From JASLDZ01 sp964242625 (lineage in GTDB: Bacteria; Pseudomonadota; Alphaproteobacteria; Caulobacterales; Caulobacteraceae): a stretch of DNA of 64,000 bases. Location of the stretch: NCBI GenBank assembly GCA_964242625.1, contig CAXTAO010000007.1:62001-126000 (forward strand). The letters run 5' to 3'. Of this stretch, positions 50,203-59,204 are shown one piece after another (the first letter of the stretch is position 1; each line of letters opens with the position of its first letter). The notes beneath the pieces are model-generated. The model was given only the letters and a program-made list of their open reading frames with translations. It was not told the origin of the DNA and made no database searches. The translations under genes and the position numbers were made by a program.

Positions 50203-51827
50203 CCCTCTCCCCGCAGGGGGGCGCGGTCGAGATAGCTCTCGTTGAGGTAGACCTCAGCGTCCCCCGCCGGGAGCGGGCGGGAGTAGCCGAAACCTTGCCC
50301 GTAATGGCAGCCAAGCGCGGCGAGCTCGGCCGCCATCGGGCCGTCCTCCACGCCTTCCGCGATGATCTCGAGGCCGAGGTCGCGGCCGAGCCCCACCACC
50401 GAGCGCACGATCTTGGCCGACCCTTCGTTCACCGCCATCGTCTTCACGAAGTAGCGGTCGATCTTGAGCTGCTCGAGGGGCAGGCGGGCGAGGTACGACA
50501 GGGAGGAGAAGCCCATGCCGAAATCGTCCACCGCGACCGTCACCCCCGCCTGGCGCAGCGCTTCTAGGACGTCGGCGGCGCGGTCCACGTCGCGCATGAT
50601 CTCGCCTTCGGTGAGCTCCAGCTTCAGCGCGCCCGCCGGCAGGCCGTGACGGTGCAGCGCCGCCACCACCCGCTCGACAAAAGTCGGGTGCTCGAGGTCG
50701 GTGCAGGTGACGTTGACGCCTACGGTAAGGGGGCCCGCGGCCGCGTGGTCGCGTCGCCAGCGCGCGAGCTGGGCCGCGCTCTCCTCGATCATGTTGAGGG
50801 CGAGTTCGGTCATGCGGCCCGCCTCCTGGATCAGCGGCAGGAACTCCTCGGGATGAAGGAGGCCCAGCCGGGGGTGCCGCCAGCGCGCCAGCGCCTCGAA
50901 GCCCGCCACCCGCCCGTCGGCCAGGCTCACGATGGGCTGGTAAAAGGCCGTGAAGTCGCCGCGGGGCAGCCCTTCCCGCACGTCGGCCTCCAGCGCGAGG
51001 CTGGACAGCGCGGCGCGCGCGGGGGGTTGGGCGCCGTCGGAGGCGACCTCGAACGGCGGGCTGGGCGTCGCGCGGCCCAGGAGATCGCCGGCGCTCTCGC
51101 CCACGAGCGAGCCCGCGGTCCCTAGCGACACGCGGGGGTGGATGTCGACGCCGTGCAGCCTGAGCGGGGACTGCAGCAGGGCCTTGAGCCCGTCCCGGGC
51201 GGCGAGGTCGTCGGCCGGGGCGAACAGGGCGAACTCGTCGTCGCCGATCCGGGCGGGCGTTCGCGCCTGCGGCGCCGCGCCCAGGAGGCGCGCGCCGAGC
51301 GCGGCCAGCACCTCGTCGGCCCGTGCGGCCCCCAGCGCGACGTTGAGGCGGCGAAACCGCACGATGTCGGCGACGACCACCTGCTGGGGGCGACCCGCAT
51401 CCAGTTCGCGCTGGAGCGCGCGCAGGAAGGTCGCCCGGTCCGCCAGCCCCGTCAGTGGGTCGACAGTGCGCCCCTCGGGCGCCTCGTCCGGCCCGAGCCG
51501 CCAGGCGAGGCCTGCGGCGAGGCCGCTAGGCCCGTGCACGCCGCGCCAGGCGAGGCGTGCACCGGCCTGGAGCTCGACGGTGAAGGCCACCGCGCGCCCG
51601 GCCTCGCCCCCTTGCGCCAGCGCCGCGCGGGCGCGTCGGCCGGTGTCCGAGGTGGCGAGCGCCTGCAGCATGTCCAGACGCCCGTCGCGCGCGAGCGGCT
51701 GCAGCCCCAGCGCCTCGATCGCGCCGGTGAGGTGTAGGCGGCCCGCCGCGGGGTCCCAGCGCCACGCAATGGAGGGCGACGCGGCCGCGCTCCCGTCCTC
51801 CGACACGTCCGCCGCCCGGGTGTCCAC
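50199..51827 (-). CDS. EAL-domain c-di-GMP phosphodiesterase with degenerate GGDEF
   Basis: The protein has 542 residues. An N-terminal PAS-like region (WRWDPAAGRLHLTGAIEAL) is followed by a GGDEF domain around 120-250 whose active loop reads RIGDDEF rather than GGDEF. The EAL domain (about 275-530) looks complete: GFEALARWRHP, NVTCTDLEHP, KLELTEGEIM, VDDFGMGFSSLSYLARLPLE, LKIDRYFVK and IIAEGVED. It is therefore likely an active c-di-GMP hydrolase with a regulatory or inactive cyclase domain. No membrane segment is seen. Its stop overlaps the stop of the convergent NlpD-like gene. Confidence 0.92.
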   Translation of the reverse strand: MDTRAADVSEDGSAAASPSIAWRWDPAAGRLHLTGAIEALGLQPLARDGRLDMLQALATSDTGRRARAALAQGGEAGRAVAFTVELQAGARLAWRGVHGPSGLAAGLAWRLGPDEAPEGRTVDPLTGLADRATFLRALQRELDAGRPQQVVVADIVRFRRLNVALGAARADEVLAALGARLLGAAPQARTPARIGDDEFALFAPADDLAARDGLKALLQSPLRLHGVDIHPRVSLGTAGSLVGESAGDLLGRATPSPPFEVASDGAQPPARAALSSLALEADVREGLPRGDFTAFYQPIVSLADGRVAGFEALARWRHPRLGLLHPEEFLPLIQEAGRMTELALNMIEESAAQLARWRRDHAAAGPLTVGVNVTCTDLEHPTFVERVVAALHRHGLPAGALKLELTEGEIMRDVDRAADVLEALRQAGVTVAVDDFGMGFSSLSYLARLPLEQLKIDRYFVKTMAVNEGSAKIVRSVVGLGRDLGLEIIAEGVEDGPMAAELAALGCHYGQGFGYSRPLPAGDAEVYLNESYLDRAPLRGEG

Positions 51828-51838
51828 GTCGGCGACCC

Positions 51839-52426
51839 TCAGACCGAAGCGCCGGGTTCGGGCGCGACGAGCCCGAACAACAGGTGGTCGCGCCAGCGCC
51901 CGTCGATCTTGAGATAGGCGCGCGCAAGCCCCTCCTCGCCGAATCCCGCCCGCAGGAGGAGGGCCCGCGAGGCCGTGTTCTCCGGCACGCAGGCGGCCTC
52001 CAGTCGGTGTAGGCCCAGGCGGCCGAGGGCGAAACGCGTCACCGCGCTCACGGCTGCGAGCGTGAACCCCTGCCGCGCATAAGGCGCGCCGATCCAGTAG
52101 CCGAGCGCGCCGCTCTGGGCGACGCCGCGACGCACGTCGCGCAGGTTGACGCCGCCCACGAGCTCGCCGGCGAGCGAGTAGACGAAGAACGGGTAGGCCA
52201 GCCCCAGCTCCTGGTCGCGGGCGTAGATCGACAGCCGGCGGCGGAACGCGGGACGGCTCAGGTCGTCCGCCGGCCAGGTCGGCTCCCAGGGCTGGAGAAA
52301 GCTACGACTGACCCGGCGCAGCTCGGCCCAGCGCGCGTGGTCGGTCATCCGCGGCGGGCGCAGGCGCACGCCCTCACCCTCCAGCTGGAGGGCGGGCTCG
52401 GGCGTGATCCAGTCCAACACCGCCAT
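51839..52426 (-). CDS. RimJ/RimL-type GNAT N-acetyltransferase
   Basis: The protein has 195 residues. LEGEGVRLRPPRMTDHARWA at the start, then FFVYSLAGELVGGVNLRDVR, GALGYWIGAPYARQGFTLAA (acetyl-CoA loop with RQG) and LGLHRLEAACVPENTASRAL, LLRAGFGEEGLARAYLKIDG give the RimJ pattern. In E. coli RimJ acetylates ribosomal protein S5; here the acceptor is not proven. It starts 59 bases after the rnhA stop on the same strand. Confidence 0.9.
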   Translation of the reverse strand: MAVLDWITPEPALQLEGEGVRLRPPRMTDHARWAELRRVSRSFLQPWEPTWPADDLSRPAFRRRLSIYARDQELGLAYPFFVYSLAGELVGGVNLRDVRRGVAQSGALGYWIGAPYARQGFTLAAVSAVTRFALGRLGLHRLEAACVPENTASRALLLRAGFGEEGLARAYLKIDGRWRDHLLFGLVAPEPGASV

Positions 52427-52485
52427 GCGGACGCGAACCTAGCCCGGCTCGCCCCGGTGCGTCAGCCCCAAGCTGCGCGGTGTGT

Positions 52486-52950
52486 TCATCCGCGCGCGGC
52501 GGCTACGCGCCCCGGTCGCGCCTCCTCGCAGCCCCTCCGCGCGAGTTCGTCGGCGCGTTCGTTGAGCGGGTGGCCGGCGTGCCCTTTCACCCAGCGCCAG
52601 CTCACCTCGTGGCGCGCGCGCGCCACGTCGAGCCGGCGCCACAGGTCCTCGTTCTTGACGGGGGCCTTGGCGGCGGTGCGCCATCCCCGCGCCTTCCAGC
52701 CCGAGATCCACTCGGTGATGCCCTGGCGCAGGTACTGGCTGTCGGTGTGGAGCTCGACGCGGCACGGCCGTTTCAGCGCCTCCAAGGCGGCGATGGCGGC
52801 GAAGAGCTCCATGCGATTGTTGGTGGTCAGCGGCTCGCCGCCCCAGAGGTCGCGCTCGTGCGCGCCGCTCATCATCACCGCACCCCATCCGCCGGGACCC
52901 GGGTTCCCGCTGCAGGCGCCGTCCGTGTAGATCACGACCTCAGGCGTCAT
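52486..52950 (-). CDS. rnhA: Ribonuclease HI
   Basis: The protein has 154 residues. It cuts RNA in RNA-DNA hybrids. Catalytic residues are in VIYTDGACSGNPGPGGWG (Asp), NNRMELFAAIAAL (Glu), VELHTDSQYL (Asp) and NERADELARRG (Asp), with the basic WKARGWRTAAKAPVKNEDLW handle. The start overlaps the thrB stop by 4 bases, so the two are coupled. This thrB-rnhA arrangement is common in alphaproteobacteria. Confidence 0.96.
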   Translation of the reverse strand: MTPEVVIYTDGACSGNPGPGGWGAVMMSGAHERDLWGGEPLTTNNRMELFAAIAALEALKRPCRVELHTDSQYLRQGITEWISGWKARGWRTAAKAPVKNEDLWRRLDVARARHEVSWRWVKGHAGHPLNERADELARRGCEEARPGRVAAARG

Positions 52951-53903
52951 GCCGCACCACCCAGGGGGAGGTCGTCCGACCGCAGCGCGTCGAGGCGGTC
53001 GGCGTAGTCCAAGGGGTCCTTGCGCGTCACGAGCGCGCCGGCGGGCGTGGCCTCCCAGTCCGCCAAGCGGGTCAGGAAGAAGCGCAACGCCGCGCCGCGG
53101 GTGAGGAGGGCGAGCGCCTCGCGCTCCTCGCGATCGAGCTGGCGCACGGCTTCGTACCCGTCCACCAGGGCCTGCACTCGACCCGCGTCGAACCGTCCGC
53201 CGGCGAAAGCCCAGCTGTTGATCATCACCGCCAAGTCATAGGCCAAGGCGTCGGTGCAGGCGAAGTAGAAGTCGATGGCGCCCGCGAAGCGCGGCCCGTC
53301 GAAGAACACGTTGTCGGGGAAGAGGTCGGCGTGGATCACGCCGGCGGGCAGGTGCGCGGGCCAGCGCGCCGCCAGATCCCGCAGGTCGGCGTCGATCGCG
53401 GCGGCGAGCCCGGGGCGCAAACGCTCGGCCAGGGCGCGATGAGGCGCCCAGAGCGCAGGCCAGGCCCCCGGCCCGAGATCGTTGGCGCGGACGTGCGGGA
53501 AGCCCGCCCCCGCCGCATGCAGCGCCGCCAGGCCCGCGCCGGCGGCCCGGCACCGTCGCGCATCCGGCGCGTGCACCGAGAGGCCGGGCAGGAAGCTCAC
53601 GATCGCGCACGGCTTGCCGCGCGCGGAGGCGAGGAGCCGCCCCGCCCGGTCGCCCACCGGCTCCGGGCAGCTGAACCCACGCCCCGCCAGCCAGCGCATC
53701 AGCTCGAGGAAGAACGGCAGGTCGTCCGCCCGCACCCGCCGCTCGTACACGGTCAGGATGTAGCGGCCGCGCTCGGTCTCAAGCAGGAAGTTGGAGTTCT
53801 CGATCCCCTCCGCGATGCCTTTGAAGGCCAGGGGCGCCCCCAGGTCGTAGCCCGCGAGGAGCGCGACCAGCTCGGCTTCGGTGAGATCGGTGTAGACGGC
53901 CAC
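52947..53903 (-). CDS. thrB: Homoserine kinase (APH-fold ThrB)
   Basis: The protein has 318 residues. It phosphorylates homoserine in threonine synthesis. It belongs to the aminoglycoside phosphotransferase-like ThrB type: YTDLTEAELVALLAGYDLG, GIAEGIENSNFLLET, YILTVYERRVRADDLPFFLE, catalytic GVIHADLFPDNVFFDG and metal loop AGAIDFYFACTDALAYDLAV. It is unrelated to GHMP-type homoserine kinase. rnhA and the RimJ-like gene follow on the same strand. Confidence 0.95.
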   Translation of the reverse strand: MAVYTDLTEAELVALLAGYDLGAPLAFKGIAEGIENSNFLLETERGRYILTVYERRVRADDLPFFLELMRWLAGRGFSCPEPVGDRAGRLLASARGKPCAIVSFLPGLSVHAPDARRCRAAGAGLAALHAAGAGFPHVRANDLGPGAWPALWAPHRALAERLRPGLAAAIDADLRDLAARWPAHLPAGVIHADLFPDNVFFDGPRFAGAIDFYFACTDALAYDLAVMINSWAFAGGRFDAGRVQALVDGYEAVRQLDREEREALALLTRGAALRFFLTRLADWEATPAGALVTRKDPLDYADRLDALRSDDLPLGGAA

Positions 53904-54013
53904 GTCGCCCGTGATGCGGGCGCGCCGCCCACGCGGTCAACCCGCGCCGCGCTTCGTTGCGGCGGAGGGGGCGACGGCGTAGAGGATGCGCCTTGCTTTC
54001 GGACAGCCCCGCC

Positions 54014-54691
54014 ATGCGCCGCGTCGTTCCCGTTCTTATGCTCACCCTCCTCGCCGGCCTCGCGCCCGCGGTGTCGGCCTACGCCCAGGCCGCCCAGCGC
54101 GAGGACGACGCCAAGCGCAAGGCGCAGGCCGACGCCGACGCCAAGAAGAAGCAGAAGGCCAAGGACTGGGACACCTCCCAGGCGCCGTTGCCGGACGTGA
54201 AGAGCGCCGGCCCGTGCCCCTTCGTGAAGGTGCTTTACGACGCCAGCCGCTATGTCGAGTTGAAGGACGGCAAGGAGAGCCTGGGTGCGGTGGGCTACAC
54301 CGGCGAGATCCAAAACATCCGCTCCGCCTGCCAGTACAAGGGCTCGGACCCGATCAAGGTGGCGATGGCGGTCAACTTCCAGTTCGGCCGCGGTCCGCAG
54401 GCGCAAGGCGATAGCAAGGTCTACCGCTACTGGGTGGCGGTGACCAAGCGCAACGACATGGTGCTCGACAAGCAGGAGTTCACCATACCGGTGAAGTTCG
54501 CGCCGGGAACCGACCGCCTCGCCTACACCGATCCCGTGGCCGACATCGTGATCCCCCGCGCTGCGGCGAGCACGAGCGGCGGCAACTTCGAGATCCTGGT
54601 GGGCTTCGACGTCACCCCGCAGATGGCCGAGTTCAATCGGCTGGGGAAGCGCTTCCGCGCCAACTCGGCGGCGCAGGTCGCCTCCAACTAA
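54014..54691 (+). CDS. Exported protein of unknown function
   Basis: The protein has 225 residues. MRRVVPVLMLTLLAGLAPAV gives a Sec signal ending near SAYAQA. A charged Lys/Ala/Asp stretch (DDAKRKAQADADAKKKQKAK) follows, then a domain beginning GPCPFVKVLYDASRYVELKD with a Cys, and another Cys in IRSACQYKG. FQFGRGPQAQG and KRNDMVLDKQEFTIPVKF suggest a beta-rich fold. I do not recognise a function, though such proteins recur in Caulobacterales. argS follows after 13 bases, so the two may share a transcript. Confidence 0.75.
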   Translation: MRRVVPVLMLTLLAGLAPAVSAYAQAAQREDDAKRKAQADADAKKKQKAKDWDTSQAPLPDVKSAGPCPFVKVLYDASRYVELKDGKESLGAVGYTGEIQNIRSACQYKGSDPIKVAMAVNFQFGRGPQAQGDSKVYRYWVAVTKRNDMVLDKQEFTIPVKFAPGTDRLAYTDPVADIVIPRAAASTSGGNFEILVGFDVTPQMAEFNRLGKRFRANSAAQVASN

Positions 54692-54704
54692 CTACGGACG
54701 CTCC

Positions 54705-56483
54705 ATGACCGACTTGAGGGACCGCCTGGGCCGGGCGGTCGCGTCGGCGTTCGCCGCCGAGGGGCTGGACGCGCACCTAGCGCGCGTGACGCCCTCGGAC
54801 CGGCCTGACCTCGCCGACTTCCAGTCCAACGGCGCGCTGGCTGCGGCCCAAAGACTCAAGAGGGAGGGGGCGGCGCGCGGCAATCCGCGCGAGCTGGCCG
54901 CGCGCGTGGCCGAGCGGCTGGAGGGCGACCCGGCGGTGGCCTCGGTCGAGGTGGCGGGGCCGGGTTTCATCAACATCCGGGTCGCCGACGCCGCGTTGAC
55001 GGAGCGCGTGCGCGAGCTGGCCGCCGATGCGCTCGCGGGCGCCGACCCCGTGGCCCAGCCCCGGCGCGTGGTGATCGACTACGCCGGGCCCAACGTCGCC
55101 AAGCCCATGCACGTGGGCCACCTGCGCGCGTCCATCATCGGCGAGAGCCTCAAGCGCATCCTCCGCGCGCGCGGCGACCGGGTGTGGGGCGACGCGCACT
55201 TCGGCGATTGGGGCTTCCAGATGGGGCTTCTGATCACAGCCGTCGGCGACGAGCACCCCGGCTCGCCCTTCCTGGCGCCCGGCGACGGCCCGTTCCCTGG
55301 CGAGAGCCCCGTCACCCTGGAGGACCTCGAGCGCCTCTACCCCGTCGCCGCCGCCCGCGCGAAGGCGGAGCCTGAGTTCCGCGATCGCGCCCGCCGCGCC
55401 ACCGCCGAGCTGCAGGCCGGCCGCGCCGGCTATCGCGCGCTGTGGCGCCACTTCGTGCAGGTGAGCCGCGCCGCGCTGGAGCGTGACTTCGCCGCGCTGG
55501 CCGTGACCTTCGACCTGTGGAACGGCGAGTCCGACGCCGACCGCTACGTCCCCGCCATGGTCGACGACCTCGCCGCCAAGGGTCTCCTGATCGAGGACCA
55601 GGGCGCGCGTATCGTCAGGGTGGCGCGCCCGGGCGACAAGCGCGAGCTGCCGCCGCTGCTCGTCGTCTCGTCCGAAGGCTCGGCCATGTACGGCACGACC
55701 GACCTGGCGACAGTGGTGCAACGGCGCGAGGAGATCGACCCTCAGCTCATCCTCTACTGCGTGGACCAGCGCCAGGCCGACCACTTCGAGCAGGTGTTCC
55801 GCGCCGCCTACCTCGCCGGCTACGCGCCCGAGGGCACGCTGGAGCACGCGCCGAACGGCACCATGAACGGGGCGGACGGCAAGCCCTTCAAGACCCGCGC
55901 GGGCGGCGTCTTGAAGCTCGGCGACCTAATCGGCATGGCGACCGACAAGGCGCGCGAGCGCCTGCGCGAGGCGGACCTGGGTTCCGAGCTCGGTGCGGAA
56001 GAGTTCGAGGCGACAGCGCACAAGGTGGCGGTTGCGGCCTTGAAGTTCGCCGACCTCTCCAACTTTCGCGGCACGAGCTACACCTTCGACCTCGACCGAT
56101 TCACGAGTTTCGAGGGCAAGACCGGGCCCTACCTCCTCTACCAGGCGGTGCGGATCAAATCGCTCCTGCGCAGGGCCGCGGGGGAGGGGATCGCCCCCGG
56201 CGAGATCGTGATCGAGCCGCCCGCCGAGCGCGAACTCGCGCTCGTGCTCGACGCCTGGGCCCAGGCGCTCCTCGACGCCTACGAGCGGCGCGCGCCCAAC
56301 GTCGTAGCCGAGCACGCCTATCGCCTCGCCCAGAGCTTCTCGCGCTTCTACGCCGCCTGCCCGGTGCTGGCGGCGCCGACGCCGCAGGCGCGGGCATCGC
56401 GGCTGGCGCTGGCCGCCGCCGTCCTGCGGCAACTGGAGCTCGCGCTCGACCTCCTCGGCATAGAGACGCCCGACCGCATGTGA
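54705..56483 (+). CDS. argS: Arginyl-tRNA synthetase
   Basis: The protein has 592 residues. This class I synthetase has the N-terminal Add-1 domain (LADFQSNGALAAAQRLKREG), the HIGH motif as KPMHVGHLRASIIGESLKR, GDWGFQMGLLI, and the KMSK-equivalent region PFKTRAGGVLKLGDLI, where ArgRS often lacks a canonical KMSKS. The C-terminal DALR anticodon-binding domain includes LLRRAAGEG and AYRLAQSFSRFYAACPVL. Length is normal. Confidence 0.97.
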   Translation: MTDLRDRLGRAVASAFAAEGLDAHLARVTPSDRPDLADFQSNGALAAAQRLKREGAARGNPRELAARVAERLEGDPAVASVEVAGPGFINIRVADAALTERVRELAADALAGADPVAQPRRVVIDYAGPNVAKPMHVGHLRASIIGESLKRILRARGDRVWGDAHFGDWGFQMGLLITAVGDEHPGSPFLAPGDGPFPGESPVTLEDLERLYPVAAARAKAEPEFRDRARRATAELQAGRAGYRALWRHFVQVSRAALERDFAALAVTFDLWNGESDADRYVPAMVDDLAAKGLLIEDQGARIVRVARPGDKRELPPLLVVSSEGSAMYGTTDLATVVQRREEIDPQLILYCVDQRQADHFEQVFRAAYLAGYAPEGTLEHAPNGTMNGADGKPFKTRAGGVLKLGDLIGMATDKARERLREADLGSELGAEEFEATAHKVAVAALKFADLSNFRGTSYTFDLDRFTSFEGKTGPYLLYQAVRIKSLLRRAAGEGIAPGEIVIEPPAERELALVLDAWAQALLDAYERRAPNVVAEHAYRLAQSFSRFYAACPVLAAPTPQARASRLALAAAVLRQLELALDLLGIETPDRM

Positions 56484-56516
56484 GGAACCGGCCAGGGCGC
56501 GCCGGGTTGGCCGCCC

Positions 56517-56909
56517 ATGCCCCTGGCCGCCGCTCCCGCCATCGCGCCCGTCCTCTCGCCTAAGTTGGAGGCGCTGCGCTGGCGCAAGCGCGTGATGGTG
56601 GTGTTTGCGCCGTCTCCCGACGACCCGCGCCTGCGCGAGCAGCGCCGCGAGGCGACGGTGCTGGCCGCCGGACCCGACGATCGGGACCTGCACCTCGTGG
56701 TCGTGGCGGGCGATCGGGTCGAGGGGGCGACCGACGCTGCGGCGGAACTGAGACGCCGCTTCCACATGGAGCCGGCCGCCTTTCGCGTGCTGCTCGTCGG
56801 CAAGGACGGCGGCGTCAAGCTCTCGGAGGCCCAGGTCGTCCCCGCCCCCCGCTTCGCCGAGCTGATCGACGCCATGCCCATGCGCCGCGACGAGATGCGC
56901 GGCCGCTGA
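56517..56909 (+). CDS. DUF4174 domain protein
   Basis: The protein has 130 residues. It shows LEALRWRKRVMVVFAPSPDD, PRLREQRREATVLAAGPDDR and VLLVGKDGGVKLSEAQVVPA, which is the DUF4174 thioredoxin-like pattern. There are no CxxC cysteines, so a redox role is unlikely. No convincing signal peptide is seen with this start, though homologues are often exported. It follows argS by 33 bases and converges with the next gene. The function is unknown. Confidence 0.8.
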   Translation: MPLAAAPAIAPVLSPKLEALRWRKRVMVVFAPSPDDPRLREQRREATVLAAGPDDRDLHLVVVAGDRVEGATDAAAELRRRFHMEPAAFRVLLVGKDGGVKLSEAQVVPAPRFAELIDAMPMRRDEMRGR

Positions 56910-56931
56910 GCGGCTTGGGCGAGACGCGCGG

Positions 56932-57264
56932 TCAGCGACGACCCGCGCCGCCCGGCTCCGCCTTGCCGCGCGCGGCCAGCGACGACGCGTTCAGCGCGTG
57001 CAGGTCGGCGCGGCCCTCGGCGATATCGCGTGCAACGGCGACGGCGGCCCGCAGCGCCGGCTCGTCCATGTGCCGCCACGCAGGCGCCGCCACCGCCTCG
57101 CGCCAGGGGCGGCCGTAGACCGCATCCAGCACCACGCGGCCGAAGCAGTGGTCGAGGCGGATCGGCCATTCGGGGCGGCTGCGGGCGGCCTGCGGCAGGC
57201 GCTCGCGCATCCAGCGGAGCCATTCCGCGCGCAGCTCCGCCACTGTATCGGGCGCCTCGCTCAT
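56932..57264 (-). CDS. Conserved small protein of unknown function
   Basis: The protein has 110 residues, with LRAEWLRWMRERLPQAARSR, IRLDHCFGRVVLDAVYGRPW, REAVAAPAWRHMDEPALRAA and a short tail ADLHALNASSLAARGK. It is helical and Arg/Trp-rich, similar in style to small proteins that recur in alphaproteobacteria, sometimes called GNAT-related without good cause; no GNAT motif is visible. It is divergent from the glycine cleavage operon. Confidence 0.65.
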   Translation of the reverse strand: MSEAPDTVAELRAEWLRWMRERLPQAARSRPEWPIRLDHCFGRVVLDAVYGRPWREAVAAPAWRHMDEPALRAAVAVARDIAEGRADLHALNASSLAARGKAEPGGAGRR

Positions 57265-57301
57265 GCTCGCGCAAAGCGCGTCGGACGCGCGCGTTCCGGC
57301 G

Positions 57302-57307
57302 TTGACA
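57302..57307 (+). promoter_or_regulatory. Candidate -35 hexamer of the gcv operon
   Basis: TTGACA is a perfect -35 hexamer about 35 bases before the riboswitch. The matching -10 about 17 bases downstream (CACACC region) is weak, so the promoter is tentative. Confidence 0.4.
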
Positions 57308-57340
57308 GGGCGGACGGCCTCCCGCACACCCGCCTTGCTC

Positions 57341-57557
57341 CCCGCGGGAGAGTCCGGGCGTCCGCGCCCGGCGCCGAAGGCGCAACCGCCCCGGAAACGC
57401 TCAGGCCCCAAGGACCGCGCGGGAGGACGAACACGCTGGAAAGCGGCAGGCAGGGTCCCAGGCCCCGCTCGCCCGCCGAAGGAGCAAGGGCGCCCCCTTC
57501 ATCCGAGGGAACGTCCGGAATCTCTCAGGCTTCCCGACAGCGGGGGCGCTCTGCCCG
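57341..57557 (+). ncRNA. Tandem glycine riboswitch in front of gcvT
   Basis: Two glycine aptamers can be recognised. The first has GGGAGAG at 57346-57352, GCCGAAG at 57373-57379, GCTCAGGC at 57399-57406 and CAAGGACCG after it. The second has GCCGAAGG from 57475, TCTCTCAGGC at 57521-57530 and CCGACAGCGGGGG after it. A small hairpin with a GGAA loop (around 57434-57444) links them. The arrangement in front of gcvT is the classical glycine riboswitch, which turns on glycine cleavage when glycine is high. The 50-base expression platform runs to the gcvT ribosome site GGGAG at 57597. Confidence 0.93.
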
Positions 57558-57605
57558 GGCCCGGTCGCGGCCCGGTCCGCTGCGCCACGCCGTCCCGGGA
57601 GCCCC

Positions 57606-58817
57606 ATGGCCGATCCGCTCAAGCGCACCCCGCTCCACGCCGCCCATCTGAAGGCGCGCGGTCGCATGGTCCCGTTCGCGGGCTACGACATGCCCGTGCA
57701 GTACGCGGGCGAGGGCGGCGGCGTGCTGGCGGAGCACCGCTGGACGCGCGAGAACGCGGGCCTGTTCGACGTCAGTCACATGGGCCCGTGCCGGCTGCAG
57801 CTGCGCACGCTCTCCGGCGACGCGGATCACGACCATGCGGCGGTGGCGGCGATCATGGAGACGCTGTGCTGCGGCGACATCCGGGGACTCAAGCCCGGCC
57901 AGCTCCGCTACACCCTCCTCACCAACGACGAGGGCGGGATCGACGACGACCTGATGGTCGGCCGACCGGCCGAGCCGGAAGGGCAGGGCTCGCTCTACGT
58001 CGTGGTCAACGCGGGCACAAAGGAGAGCGACTTCAACGCCATCGGCAAGGCGGCGGGCGAGCGCGCCGTCCTGATCCGCGAGGACGACAACGCGCTCCTG
58101 GCGATCCAAGGGCCGGAGGCGGCGTCGGTGGTCGAAGCGCTCCTGCCCGGCGCCGGGGCCTCGAGCTTCATGACCTTCCGCGCCTTCCCCTACGCTTCGC
58201 GCACGCTGACGGTCGCGCGCTCGGGCTACACGGGCGAGGACGGCTACGAGATCCTCCTCCCCGCCGAGGTCGCGCCACGCTTCTGGGCCGAGCTCCTCGT
58301 GGACGTGCGAGTACGGCCCGTGGGCCTCGGCGCCCGCGACAGCCTGCGGTTGGAGGCGGGGCTCCCGCTCTACGGCCACGACATCGACGAGACCACGACG
58401 CCGGTCGAGGCCAACCTGGCCTTTGCGGTGAGCAAGCGCCGGCGCGCCGAGGGCGGCTTCCCCGGCGCGGCGCGCATCCTGCGCGAGCTGGGCGACGGTC
58501 CGCGACGCCTGCGCGTCGGGCTGAAACTCCCGACGGGCGGCGCACCGGCGCGCGAAGGCGCGGGCGTGGTGCGCGAGTACGCGCCCGACGACGGCCCCGA
58601 GGTGGTCGAGCCCGGCGACGCCCATCACCTGGGCGCCGTCACCAGCGGCGGCCCGTCGCCGACGCTCGGACATGGCGTCGCCATGGCCTACCTCCCCACC
58701 GACCACGCCGCGCCAGGCACGCGCGTGCAGGTCGTCGTTCGCGGCCGGCCGCAGACGGCGGAGGTCGCCGCCCTGCCTTTCGTACCGCACCGCTACGTCC
58801 GCCAGCTGAAGGCCTGA
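57606..58817 (+). CDS. gcvT: Glycine cleavage system aminomethyltransferase (T protein)
   Basis: The protein has 403 residues. It moves the methylene group from the H protein to tetrahydrofolate, releasing ammonia. LKRTPLHAAHLKARGRMVPF, AGYDMPVQYAGEGGGVLAEH and GLFDVSHMGPCRLQL form the folate domain; RSGYTGEDGYEILLPAEVAP and LGARDSLRLEAGLPLYGHDI, DETTTPVEANLAFAV follow. First gene of the riboswitch-controlled operon. GGGAG stands 4 bases before the ATG. Confidence 0.96.
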   Translation: MADPLKRTPLHAAHLKARGRMVPFAGYDMPVQYAGEGGGVLAEHRWTRENAGLFDVSHMGPCRLQLRTLSGDADHDHAAVAAIMETLCCGDIRGLKPGQLRYTLLTNDEGGIDDDLMVGRPAEPEGQGSLYVVVNAGTKESDFNAIGKAAGERAVLIREDDNALLAIQGPEAASVVEALLPGAGASSFMTFRAFPYASRTLTVARSGYTGEDGYEILLPAEVAPRFWAELLVDVRVRPVGLGARDSLRLEAGLPLYGHDIDETTTPVEANLAFAVSKRRRAEGGFPGAARILRELGDGPRRLRVGLKLPTGGAPAREGAGVVREYAPDDGPEVVEPGDAHHLGAVTSGGPSPTLGHGVAMAYLPTDHAAPGTRVQVVVRGRPQTAEVAALPFVPHRYVRQLKA

Positions 58818-58825
58818 GGAGCCCC

Positions 58826-59197
58826 ATGACCACGCGCTTCACCAAGGATCACGAGTGGGCCCGACTGGAGGGCGATGTCGCCGTCGTCGGCATCACGGCC
58901 TACGCGGCCGACCAGCTGGGCGACGTGGTCTTCGTCGAGACGCCCGAGGTCGGCAAGGCGGTGAAGAAGGGCGAGCAGGTGGCGGTGGTCGAGAGCGTAA
59001 AGGCCGCCTCCGACGTCTACTCCCCCGTTTCGGGCGAGGTGGTCGAGGCCAACGTCGAACTGGGGTCGGCGCCCGAGACGGTCAACGCCGGCCCGGAGAG
59101 CGGCGGCTGGTTCGCCCGCATCAGGGTGAGCGATCCGTCCGAGCTCGACGGGCTGATGGACCGCGACGCCTACGAAGACTTCCTCCGAACGCTCTGA
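58826..59197 (+). CDS. gcvH: Glycine cleavage system H protein
   Basis: The protein has 123 residues. This lipoyl carrier has RFTKDHEWARLEGDVAVVGI, TAYAADQLGDVVFVETPEVG, and VAVVESVKAASDVYSPVSGE, in which the Lys of ESVKA receives lipoate. It shuttles the aminomethyl group between P and T proteins. It begins 8 bases after gcvT and ends 7 bases before gcvPA. Confidence 0.97.
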   Translation: MTTRFTKDHEWARLEGDVAVVGITAYAADQLGDVVFVETPEVGKAVKKGEQVAVVESVKAASDVYSPVSGEVVEANVELGSAPETVNAGPESGGWFARIRVSDPSELDGLMDRDAYEDFLRTL

Positions 59198-59204
59198 GGC
59201 TCCG

